From Winogradskyella psychrotolerans (GTDB taxonomy: Bacteria > Bacteroidota > Bacteroidia > Flavobacteriales > Flavobacteriaceae), in assembly GCF_018860545.1 (NCBI RefSeq), contig NZ_JAHKPN010000014.1, positions 62,001 through 126,000 of the forward strand: a stretch of 64,000 bases of DNA, given 5' to 3'. The notes under the pieces are model-generated. The model had not been told where the DNA came from and searched no databases. It saw only the letters and a list, made by a program, of their open reading frames with translations. Shown here one piece after another: positions 17,760 through 26,900 of this stretch (the stretch's first letter is position 1; the number at the start of each line of letters is the position of its first letter). Made by a program: the position numbers and the translations under genes.

Positions 17760-20700
17760 TTGAGTAAAGTATCTATTGCCCAAACATTCGTACAGACTTT
17801 GCAACTGCAAAATCTGCAAACTGCTATTGCCGCTTCCCAAACCAAGACACATTTAAAAGGCCTTGTGGGCTCATCGTTTTCAATTACGGTTGCCGAAGTT
17901 TTTAAAACTGCAGACCAACCCTTTTTATTAATTTTTGACGATAAAGAAGAAGCCGCATTTTATCTTAATGATTTAGAACAACTAATTAATGATAAAGATG
18001 TATTGTTTTATCCAGGCAGTTACCGAAGACCATACCAAATTGAAGAAACTAATAATGCCAACGTACTTTTACGTGCCGAAGTTTTAAACCGCATTAATTC
18101 GCGTAAAAAACCGTGTATTATTGTCACTTACCCAGATGCACTTTTTGAAAAAGTAGTTACTAAAAAAGAACTCGAAAAGAATACGCTAAAGATTTCTGTT
18201 GGCAACGATTTAAGTATCGATTTTGTAAACGAAGTGTTGTTTGAATACAAATTTAAGCGTGTCGATTTTGTAACAGAACCTGGTGATTTTTCAGTTCGTG
18301 GTGGTATTGTTGATGTCTTTTCATTTTCGCATGATGAACCTTATCGCATTGAATTCTTTGGAGATGAAGTTGATAGTATTAGAACGTTTGATGTAGAAAC
18401 GCAACTCTCTACCGAGCGCATTAAAAAAGTGAGCATTATTCCAAATGTAGCTAATAAACAGATTGCTGAACAACGCGAAAGTTTTCTAAAATACATTTCG
18501 AATAAAACCGTTATTTTTTCTAAAAATGCATCACTCACATTTTCAAGAATTGATGATTTTTACAAGAAGGCTGAAGAGGCTTTTAACAATTTATCAAGCG
18601 ATATAAAACATGCGTCTCCTAAAGAATTATTCTGTAATTCAGATTTGCTAAAACGACAATTTCTCGACTATCCTCTAGTTGAATTTGGATCTGAAGCTTT
18701 TTTCGCGCAGCAACTTATCGCCTTCTATACCAAGCCACAACCAACATTCAACAAGCAATTCAATTTATTAATTGAGGATTTAAACGAAAATCACGCTAAC
18801 GGCATTACCAACTATATTGCTTGTGTTAGTGAGCAACAAGCCAAACGTTTTCACGATATATTTGATGATGCAGAGCAAACGGTGCATTATAAAACGGTAA
18901 CGCTTTCATTATACCAAGGTTTTGTAGACACGGAACATCAACTCGCCGTGTATACAGACCATCAGATTTTTGATCGTTATCATAAATTTCATCTAAAAAA
19001 TGGCTACGCGAAGAAGCAAGCCATCACATTAAAAGAACTCACAAATCTCGAAATTGGAGATTACGTCACTCATATTGATCATGGGATTGGAAAATTCGGT
19101 GGGCTTCAAAAAATTGATGTTGAAGGTAAAAAACAAGAAGCCATTAAATTGGTGTATGGAGAACGGGATATTTTATACCTCAGCATTCACTCGCTACATA
19201 AAATTACCAAGTTTAATGGTAAGGATGGTAAGCCACCAACGGTTTATAAATTAGGAAGCAAAGCTTGGGCAACTTTAAAACAAAAAACGAAAACTAGGGT
19301 TAAAGAAATTGCTTTCAACCTTATTAAATTATACGCTAAACGAAAATTAAAAAAAGGATTTCAATACGCTCCCGATAGCCATATGCAATTAGAATTGGAA
19401 TCATCTTTTATCTACGAAGACACTCCAGATCAAATAACATCAACTGCAGCAATAAAAGCGGATATGGAAAGTGAGAGACCAATGGATCGCTTGATTTGTG
19501 GAGATGTTGGATTTGGTAAAACCGAAGTGGCCATTAGAGCTGCTTTTAAAGCCGTAGATAATGGTAAACAAGTTGCTGTTTTGGTACCCACAACCATTTT
19601 GGCTTACCAACATTCCCGAACCTTTAAGGAGCGTTTAAAAGATTTCCCAGTCACGGTAGATTATGTCAACCGTTTTAGAACAGCCAAAGAAAAACGTGAA
19701 ACGTTAGAAGGCCTAGAAAAAGGAAGTGTTGATATTATTATCGGAACCCATCAACTCGCAAGTAAAAACGTAAAATTTAAAGATTTAGGATTACTGATTG
19801 TTGATGAAGAACAGAAGTTTGGTGTTTCGGTAAAAGAAAAATTAAAGACCATAAAGGAAAATGTTGATGTTTTAACCTTGACGGCCACTCCAATTCCGAG
19901 AACTCTTCAGTTTAGTTTAATGGCAGCACGCGATTTGTCGGTTATTAATACGGCTCCACCCAATCGGTACCCTATAGAAAGTCATGTCATTCGTTTTGGA
20001 GAAGAAACCATACGAGATGCCATTAGTTATGAAATTCAGCGTGGTGGACAAGTCTATTTTATTCATAATCGCATTGAGAATATAAAGGAAGTTGCTGGAA
20101 TGATTCAACGTTTAGTACCTGATGCAAAAATCGGTATTGGTCATGGGCAACTCGACGGTAAAAAACTTGAAAACCTCATGCTCGCGTTTATGGATGGTGA
20201 ATTTGATGTGTTAGTCGCTACCACCATTGTTGAAAGTGGTTTAGATGTTCCAAACGCGAATACTATATTTATTAATAATGCTAATAATTTTGGATTAAGT
20301 GATTTACATCAAATGCGTGGTCGTGTTGGTCGTAGCAACAAAAAGGCATTTTGTTATTTTATTACACCAGAATATTCTGCAATGACCACGGATGCTAGGA
20401 AACGTATTTCAGCCTTAGAACAATTTACAGAACTTGGAAGTGGATTTAACATTGCCATGAAGGATTTAGAAATCCGAGGAGCTGGTGATTTATTAGGCGG
20501 TGAACAAAGTGGATTTATAAATGATATAGGTTTTGATACGTATCAGAAAATTTTAAATGAAGCTATAGACGAATTAAAGGAAACGGAATTCTCAGATTTA
20601 TATAAAGACGATGGTAAGCCGAAACAATATGTTAAAGACATGACCATTGATACGGATTTTGAATTGTTATTTCCAGATGATTACATCAATAATATTACAG

Positions 20701-21092
20701 AGCGTTTAAATCTTTATACAAAACTCAACGCCATAAAAACGGAAGAAGAACTAACGACATTTGAAACTGAAATTATAGATCGTTTTGGAGAATTACCAAC
20801 GCAAGTTTCAGACTTATTAGATAGTGTACGCTTAAAATGGATAGCTACAAAAATGGGAATTGAAAAACTCATTATGAAACAAGGTAAAATGATTGGTTAT
20901 TTTGTTCAAGATCAACAAAGTGGTTTTTATCAAAGTGACGCCTTTACTAAAGTTTTACAGTTTGTACAAACCAACGCTGTTAAGTGTAAAATGAAAGAAA
21001 AACAAACTAGAAAAGGATTACGTTTGCTAATTACATTCGAGAAAATTAAAAACACCAAACAAGCTTTATTGGCCTTAAAAGATATACAATGA
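17760..21092 (+). CDS. mfd: Transcription-repair coupling factor
   Basis: An ATP-dependent DNA translocase that removes RNA polymerase stalled at DNA lesions and recruits UvrA. It has about 1110 residues, the normal size. The N-terminal UvrB-like part contains YPGSYRRPYQIEETNN and EPGDFSVRGGIVDVFSF. The CarD-like RNA polymerase-binding domain lies around 430-520 (GDYVTHIDHGIGKFGGL). The helicase core has Walker A GDVGFGKTEVA near 581-591, the DEEQ box near 680, and LTATPIPRTLQFS. The C-terminal TRCF domain is present. The TTG at 17760 is chosen; an upstream TTG at 17736 lies inside the -7 box. The gene overlaps the next by ATGA. Confidence 0.97.
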   Translation: MSKVSIAQTFVQTLQLQNLQTAIAASQTKTHLKGLVGSSFSITVAEVFKTADQPFLLIFDDKEEAAFYLNDLEQLINDKDVLFYPGSYRRPYQIEETNNANVLLRAEVLNRINSRKKPCIIVTYPDALFEKVVTKKELEKNTLKISVGNDLSIDFVNEVLFEYKFKRVDFVTEPGDFSVRGGIVDVFSFSHDEPYRIEFFGDEVDSIRTFDVETQLSTERIKKVSIIPNVANKQIAEQRESFLKYISNKTVIFSKNASLTFSRIDDFYKKAEEAFNNLSSDIKHASPKELFCNSDLLKRQFLDYPLVEFGSEAFFAQQLIAFYTKPQPTFNKQFNLLIEDLNENHANGITNYIACVSEQQAKRFHDIFDDAEQTVHYKTVTLSLYQGFVDTEHQLAVYTDHQIFDRYHKFHLKNGYAKKQAITLKELTNLEIGDYVTHIDHGIGKFGGLQKIDVEGKKQEAIKLVYGERDILYLSIHSLHKITKFNGKDGKPPTVYKLGSKAWATLKQKTKTRVKEIAFNLIKLYAKRKLKKGFQYAPDSHMQLELESSFIYEDTPDQITSTAAIKADMESERPMDRLICGDVGFGKTEVAIRAAFKAVDNGKQVAVLVPTTILAYQHSRTFKERLKDFPVTVDYVNRFRTAKEKRETLEGLEKGSVDIIIGTHQLASKNVKFKDLGLLIVDEEQKFGVSVKEKLKTIKENVDVLTLTATPIPRTLQFSLMAARDLSVINTAPPNRYPIESHVIRFGEETIRDAISYEIQRGGQVYFIHNRIENIKEVAGMIQRLVPDAKIGIGHGQLDGKKLENLMLAFMDGEFDVLVATTIVESGLDVPNANTIFINNANNFGLSDLHQMRGRVGRSNKKAFCYFITPEYSAMTTDARKRISALEQFTELGSGFNIAMKDLEIRGAGDLLGGEQSGFINDIGFDTYQKILNEAIDELKETEFSDLYKDDGKPKQYVKDMTIDTDFELLFPDDYINNITERLNLYTKLNAIKTEEELTTFETEIIDRFGELPTQVSDLLDSVRLKWIATKMGIEKLIMKQGKMIGYFVQDQQSGFYQSDAFTKVLQFVQTNAVKCKMKEKQTRKGLRLLITFEKIKNTKQALLALKDIQ

Positions 21093-21952
21093 ACGAAAAA
21101 AGTCATTTAACCCATCTTTTATTACTCTTAATTGCCACCATCTGCCTCAGTACATCTGGTCCTTTAGGAAATTTTATAGACATGCCGACGCCTGTAATTA
21201 TTTGGTGGCGTTCTATTTTAGCGGCATTCATACTTTTCTGTTTTTGTTTATATAAAGGCATTAATTTAAAAATAAACAATAAAAAAGACCGCTTCACATT
21301 TTTTATTGCAGCGCTTTTAATGGGTGGGCATTGGATCTTTTATTTCTATGCTTTAAAATTATCTAATGTTGCCATTGGTATGATTTCATTATTTACATTT
21401 CCTGTAATCATAGCGCTGTTAGAACCTTTATTTTCTAAAACAAAACTAGACCCTATTCACATCCTTTTAGGGGCAATGGTACTTCTAGGTATTTATGTTT
21501 TAGCTCCAGAATTTAATTTAGAAAACAGTCAGCTACAAGGTATTATGTGTGGTATACTTTCTGCAATATGCTATGCCGTAAGAATTTTAATGTTAAAAGA
21601 CCATATTACCAAGTATAATGGGATAATGCTAATGTTTTATCAAGTGCTGATTTTAGCTGTAGTATTAGCACCAACATTATATTTTATGGATGCTTCAAAT
21701 ATAACGACACAATATCCTTATGTATTGATGCTCGCTATTATTACGACAGCAATTGGCCATACTATGTTTGTAAATAGTTTAAGCTATTTTAAAGCCAGTA
21801 CGGCAAGTATTATTGGAAGCACACAACCTGTGTTTGGAATTATAATTGCCTTCTTTTTCTTGAATGAAATACCAACAAAACATACCTTTGTTGGAGGTGC
21901 ATTAATTTTAGCCACAGTACTTATAGAAAGTATACGGTCTAAAAAGAAATAG
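21089..21952 (+). CDS. DMT/EamA family transporter
   Basis: A 287-residue inner-membrane protein with about ten predicted helices arranged as two EamA repeats, the standard design of drug/metabolite transporters. Typical sequence includes STSGPLGNFIDMPTPVIIWWRSILAA in the first repeat and HTMFVNSLSYFKASTASIIGSTQPVFG in the second. The substrate is unknown; relatives export amino acids, nucleotides or other metabolites. The ATG overlaps the mfd stop by four bases, so it is translationally coupled to mfd, but a functional link is not implied. Confidence 0.88.
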   Translation: MNEKSHLTHLLLLLIATICLSTSGPLGNFIDMPTPVIIWWRSILAAFILFCFCLYKGINLKINNKKDRFTFFIAALLMGGHWIFYFYALKLSNVAIGMISLFTFPVIIALLEPLFSKTKLDPIHILLGAMVLLGIYVLAPEFNLENSQLQGIMCGILSAICYAVRILMLKDHITKYNGIMLMFYQVLILAVVLAPTLYFMDASNITTQYPYVLMLAIITTAIGHTMFVNSLSYFKASTASIIGSTQPVFGIIIAFFFLNEIPTKHTFVGGALILATVLIESIRSKKK

Positions 21953-22009
21953 AAGGATTAATATGGCTCAATTTTTGAAGCGCATTAAAAGATAAAACAG
22001 TATATACAA

Positions 22010-23311
22010 ATGAAAAAAATCATAGTCGTATTAGTCGTATTGCCACTAATCACTTTTGCACAAAGTGTAACAGGCACATTTTCACCAGCTGAAGATTTTA
22101 GCTATGCATTTCTATATCATGCCACACCAGAAAGTGCCAACTATGTGAACCGAGGAGAATTGGATAGCATTGGTAATTTTGAAATTCAATTAGATTCTAC
22201 CATAGCACCAGGTATTTATAAAATTGTATATGCGACTCCTCCTGAAGAACATAATTTTGATTTTATATATGACGGCAAAGAAACCGTTGCTTTTAAATTT
22301 AGTATGAGCAGAGGTGTTGAATTCACTCAATCTGAAGAAAATAAATTGTGGACCTCATATCTAAAAAGTATAGATATGGTGAACCAAACGATAAGTAATT
22401 ATTACTCTAAAGACAACAACGACGAAAAAGGGTTTACGGCTATCTTTAAGACCTTAAAAGATACACAAACAGCTTACGAAGAATTAGCGAAAGATAAATT
22501 GGTTTTCAATTTTATTAAAGCTAATAGACCTTATATTCCTACGCAATATGAAGATATTAGCACCTATTCACAAAACCTTAAACAACATTATTTAAGTCAA
22601 GTCGATTTTAGCAACTATCTGCTACAAAGTTCGTCTTATTTAATAGATCGCGTTAGCGCTTATGTATTTAACATGGTTGCAAACCCTAATGAAGCAACCT
22701 ACAAAGCACATGTAGATGATGTAGCTGCTGCAATTTCGAATAAGGATTTAATAATTAAGACAAGTTTATTAGAAATGTTATGGCATCGTTTTGTAGCATT
22801 AGACAATAACAATCTTGCCAATTATATTACAGAGAATTATTTATTGGATTTAGCAAAAGCCACAAACAACAACGTCTTAGAAGACATGATCACTTCTTTT
22901 AAGAATACCTCAATCGGAACAAAAGCACCCAATTTTGACATTACTATAGATGGTAAAAACACAAACTTACATCAAATTGAAGGCTCAGAAAACTACTTGA
23001 TCGTTTTTTGGAGTAGCGCTTGCAGTCATTGTTTAAAGGAATTGCCTGAAGTAAAAAAATTAGTAGCCAACCAACCGCACTTAAAAGTAATCGCTTTCGG
23101 ATTAGAAGACGACGACAGTAATTGGGACATAGAAATTAAAAAATATCCAGATTTTATACACCAAAAAGGTCTTGAAAAATGGGATAACCCAATTGTAAAA
23201 ACCTATGGAATTTCTGCAACACCAACCTATTTTTTATTGGATGCATCAAAAACTATCAAGGCTAAACCAACTGATTTTAATGATTTAAAAACTATCTTAA
23301 AGTCACTATAA
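22010..23311 (+). CDS. TlpA-like thioredoxin-domain protein, exported
   Basis: A 433-residue exported protein. The signal peptide MKKIIVVLVVLPLITFAQ is followed by a region of about 270 residues resembling the N-terminal beta-domain and helical linker of Bacteroidota TlpA/ResA-like proteins. The C-terminal thioredoxin fold (about 303-433) carries WSSACSHCLKELPE, with active-site cysteines at about 338 and 341 (C-S-H-C), and the cis-proline loop SATPTYFLLD. It probably reduces disulfides in periplasmic proteins; the partner is unknown. It follows the EamA gene by 57 nt. Confidence 0.87.
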   Translation: MKKIIVVLVVLPLITFAQSVTGTFSPAEDFSYAFLYHATPESANYVNRGELDSIGNFEIQLDSTIAPGIYKIVYATPPEEHNFDFIYDGKETVAFKFSMSRGVEFTQSEENKLWTSYLKSIDMVNQTISNYYSKDNNDEKGFTAIFKTLKDTQTAYEELAKDKLVFNFIKANRPYIPTQYEDISTYSQNLKQHYLSQVDFSNYLLQSSSYLIDRVSAYVFNMVANPNEATYKAHVDDVAAAISNKDLIIKTSLLEMLWHRFVALDNNNLANYITENYLLDLAKATNNNVLEDMITSFKNTSIGTKAPNFDITIDGKNTNLHQIEGSENYLIVFWSSACSHCLKELPEVKKLVANQPHLKVIAFGLEDDDSNWDIEIKKYPDFIHQKGLEKWDNPIVKTYGISATPTYFLLDASKTIKAKPTDFNDLKTILKSL

Positions 23312-23424
23312 ATTCTTTAAAACTCATCTTCTTGTTTTATTTTTCTAAGTAAAAAATCGGTATCTTATTTAAATGCTCGTCTTAAGCTTAATAAAAGCGG
23401 ACTCTCCATGACTGTATTTTATAG

Positions 23425-23432
23425 TATATTTG
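23425..23432 (+). promoter_or_regulatory. -7 promoter box
   Basis: TATATTTG matches TAnnTTTG exactly, 18 nt upstream of the ATG at 23451. No TTG is found at the expected -33 position. It suggests that the small frame downstream was, or is, transcribed. Confidence 0.4.
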
Positions 23433-23450
23433 TAACGATTATAAAATTTC

Positions 23451-23723
23451 ATGATTTATCCTATTATAGGTTATGGTAAATCAATTCTGCATTTACCAAC
23501 GGCAAAATATAAAATTAAGATAAAAAATCTTTACCGTAATTCCCTGAAAGACAATTACTTATTTTGTTTTTCCTCTAAAAAAAGAAAAACTGTTTTTTAT
23601 AATCTTGTTAAGCTACAACTAGAAACCAACTTTAGAAACTTCATTTGTCATTTAAAAAAGACAACTAAAAAAACGACAACTCAGCTTTATAAACCATTGT
23701 TTACTGCATTAAAAGTTATGTAA
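23451..23723 (+). pseudogene. Small basic reading frame; start resembles peptide deformylase
   Basis: A 90-codon frame whose first residues, MIYPIIGYGKSIL, parallel the N-terminus of flavobacterial peptide deformylase (MILPIxxYGDPVL). After about 13 codons the similarity ends and the sequence becomes lysine-rich and without recognisable domains; the deformylase metal motifs (GxGLAAPQ, EGCLS, HExxH) are absent. A -7 box stands 18 nt upstream. It could be a decayed duplicate of a def 5' end, a real small basic protein, or chance in AT-rich DNA. I favour the first only weakly. Confidence 0.25.
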
Positions 23724-23894
23724 ATAGGGTTTGTTTTTTTATTTAAAAATATTACTCCTATAACAGTAAACTTACAACCCCAAAGTTTTATTTGCCTGAC
23801 TAAATATTATACTCAAATTAATAAAACCTTTTTGTAATTTTTACCGTAAATACATAAACCCTTTAAACTATAAGAATCCTAGACAAAATTATGG

Positions 23895-23957
23895 AGATAG
23901 ATACTATCTGTTTTCTTTAAAATGAATCCCTAAAAAGATTTTATCCCTAAATCTTTT
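23895..23957 (+). promoter_or_regulatory. Two inverted repeats in the leader of the hybrid kinase gene
   Basis: AGATAG-ATA-CTATCT (23895-23909) is followed by AAAAGATTT / AAATCTTTT (23933-23941 and 23949-23957). The second hairpin ends 13 nt before the ATG at 23971 and could shade the ribosome-binding region. A regulatory role is inference. Confidence 0.3.
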
Positions 23958-23970
23958 AAAAAATAGCAAA

Positions 23971-26900
23971 ATGAACAACAAAAAACCCAAATTTTATGTC
24001 GTTGGCATTGGTGCGTCTGCTGGTGGATTAGACGCCATTCAAAACCTATTTGACCATCTGCCTAACGATACAGGAATGGCTTTTATAATCATTCAACATC
24101 TTTCACCTGACTTTAAGAGTCTAATGCCCGAATTGCTTAGTAAGCATACTAAAATGCCTATTTTCACGGCAGAGGACAAACAAACCATTAATCCTAACTG
24201 CATTTATTTAAATCAAAATAGCAAAAATCTACATGTAAAGGGTTCTGAACTTTATTTGTTAGACAAAGGTCCTAAACACAATCTCAATTTACCTATAGAT
24301 ATATTTTTTCACACCCTAGGTGAAGAATATAAAGAACGCTCTATCGGTGTTATTTTATCAGGAACTGGATCTGACGGTTCTAGAGGTATTAAAACAATTA
24401 AAGAAGGTGGAGGAACAATAATTGTACAAGATCCTACAACCGCACAGTTTGATGGCATGCCTAACTCAGCTATTTCTACCAATACTGTAGATTACATTTT
24501 AAGTCCACAAAAAATAGCAGAAATATTACATAAAAATCCTGTTAGTAGACCTTTACTCCAAGAAGATTTTAATAAACACCCCTCTAACGAGACGTTAATT
24601 GACGATATACTTACTATTGTTTATAAGCACTCTGGGATAGACTTTAGAGAATATAAAAAGAATACGCTTTTAAGAAGAATTGAAAAGCGTATGAATATTA
24701 ACAACATAGAACACGTGTTTGATTATGCTACTTTTTTATCAAGTAACGTAATGGAACAACAATCATTAAAAGAAGACTTTCTAATTGGCGTTACCCGTTT
24801 CTTCAGAGACACAGAAGCTTTTAAAAGCCTAAAAGAGAAAGTTATACCTGAAATTTGTAAAAACAGAAATAACGAAAGCACCATTCGGGTTTGGATTGCT
24901 GGGTGCTCTACAGGAGAAGAAGTATACTCTTTAGCCATTTTAATAGACAATTACCTAAGAACAAATCAGTTAAATATTGATTTTAAAATATTCGCAACAG
25001 ACATTGATCCAAGAGCCCTTGCTATTGCAGGTGTAGGTATCTATAATGTAAATATTATAAATGAAATTGACAAGCATTACTTAGATCAGTACTTTATTAA
25101 AAATGCTGATAAAATTCAAATTATAAAACGCATTAGAGAAAAGATTGTATTCTCTAATCATAACTTAATAAAAGATCCTCCTTTTATAAGAATGGATCTT
25201 ATTTCTTGTAGAAACCTACTTATTTATTTTGATGCTAAGATTCAAAAAAAGGTAATGTATAATTTTCAATTCGCTCTAAATCAATTTTCTTATTTGTTTT
25301 TAGGCAATAGCGAATCGTTAGGAGAAACTGCAAAACTTTTTAAAACTATAGATGTAAAATGGAAAATATTTCAAAATATTTCTCCTGCGAAGCAAATACC
25401 ATCACATAGTACCAATTTAGATAGAATAACGACACTCGCTTACCAATATCCTCAGACCCCAAGAAGTGTACCTGCTCTAAATATAAAAGAAAGTCCAGAA
25501 TTGGTTTTTCATAAATATTTAAGTCAGAAATTTAGTCCGGCCTCTATTTTTATCGATCAAGATTTTAATATTCTGTTCATAAATGGTGATGCAGGAAAAC
25601 GTTTATCACATGGTTCTGGTCTTTTTCAGAATAATTTATTAAAAATGGTAAATCCTGATATCGCTGTTATCATTAGAAGCGGTATTAGAAGAGTTGAAGC
25701 TACTAAACAAGATGTGGTTATAGAAAGCGTTATGAATGAAACGGTTAACCAGACCTATTCTTTCGACTTAAATTTTCATGAAGTAAAAGACTATGATAAT
25801 TTAAATAAATGCTATCTAATTGAATTTAGTAATGATGTCCTTTTAACGGAAAGCATACCTTTAATTATAGATAATATTAATTTAGACGAAGTTTCCAATC
25901 AACGATTAGAAGATTTAGAAACAGCGCTCAAAATAGCTAAAACAGAATTACAAAATGCTATTGAAGAATTAGAAACAAGTAACGAAGAGTTGCAATCTTC
26001 TAATGAGGAGTTAATGGCTTCTAACGAAGAGCTTCAAAGTACCAATGAAGAGCTACAATCTGTAAATGAAGAACTGTATACTGTAAATACAGAGATGCAG
26101 GAAAAAAATAAAGAGCTTACCAACTTAAATAACGACATAACTAACTTATTAGACAATACGCAAATTGCGACCTTATTCTTAGATACGGATTTACGTATTA
26201 GAAAATTTACGCCTGCACTTAAAGAAGTTTTTAATTTAGATGAAATAGATCTTGGAAGAACACTGTCTAGCTTTACGTCTAATTTTAAGGAAGACACCCG
26301 TAATTCTATTATTGAAGATTCTAAATTTGTTTTAGAAAAGTTAAAAATTATTGAAAAACAAGTTAAGGATCAAGATGATAATTATTACTTACTACGTATC
26401 AGCCCATTTATTACTTCTAATAAAATAATAAATGGAGTCGTAATTACCTTAAACAACATCAACAAGCTGAAAGAAACTGAATTACAACTTGTTGATACAG
26501 ATATCAAATACCATAAATTATTTGAAAGCCTTAATGAAGGTTTTATGCACGCCAGAATTATTACTAATGATGAAGGTGAAGCTATAGATTGGGAATATAT
26601 TGATGTCAATCCTGCTTTTGAATTAATTTTAAATTCAAAAGTAGATGACATAATAGGTAAAAGAATTTTAGAGATTATTCCAGATTTAAAAAGCGACCCT
26701 AACAATTGGTTAGCTAAATATGGGAAAACAGCTTTAACAGGTGAAAATCAAACCTTCGAAACCTATGTAGCAACTACGAAAAAGCATTATTTAATAAACA
26801 TTTTTTCACCTAAAAAGGGAGAATTTGCTGGTACAATTTCTGACGTTACCGACTTAAAAAACAAAGAAGAAGCTCTAAGTAAAAGTGAAGCAGAATTAAA

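Larger units (their letters stand above)
23312..23970. other. Intergenic region, 659 bp
   Basis: The gap contains a -7 promoter box (23425-23432), a doubtful 90-codon frame whose first nine residues resemble peptide deformylase (23451-23723), and a leader for the next gene with two inverted repeats (23895-23957). The A+T content is very high. I saw no terminator and no RNA gene. Confidence 0.6.
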
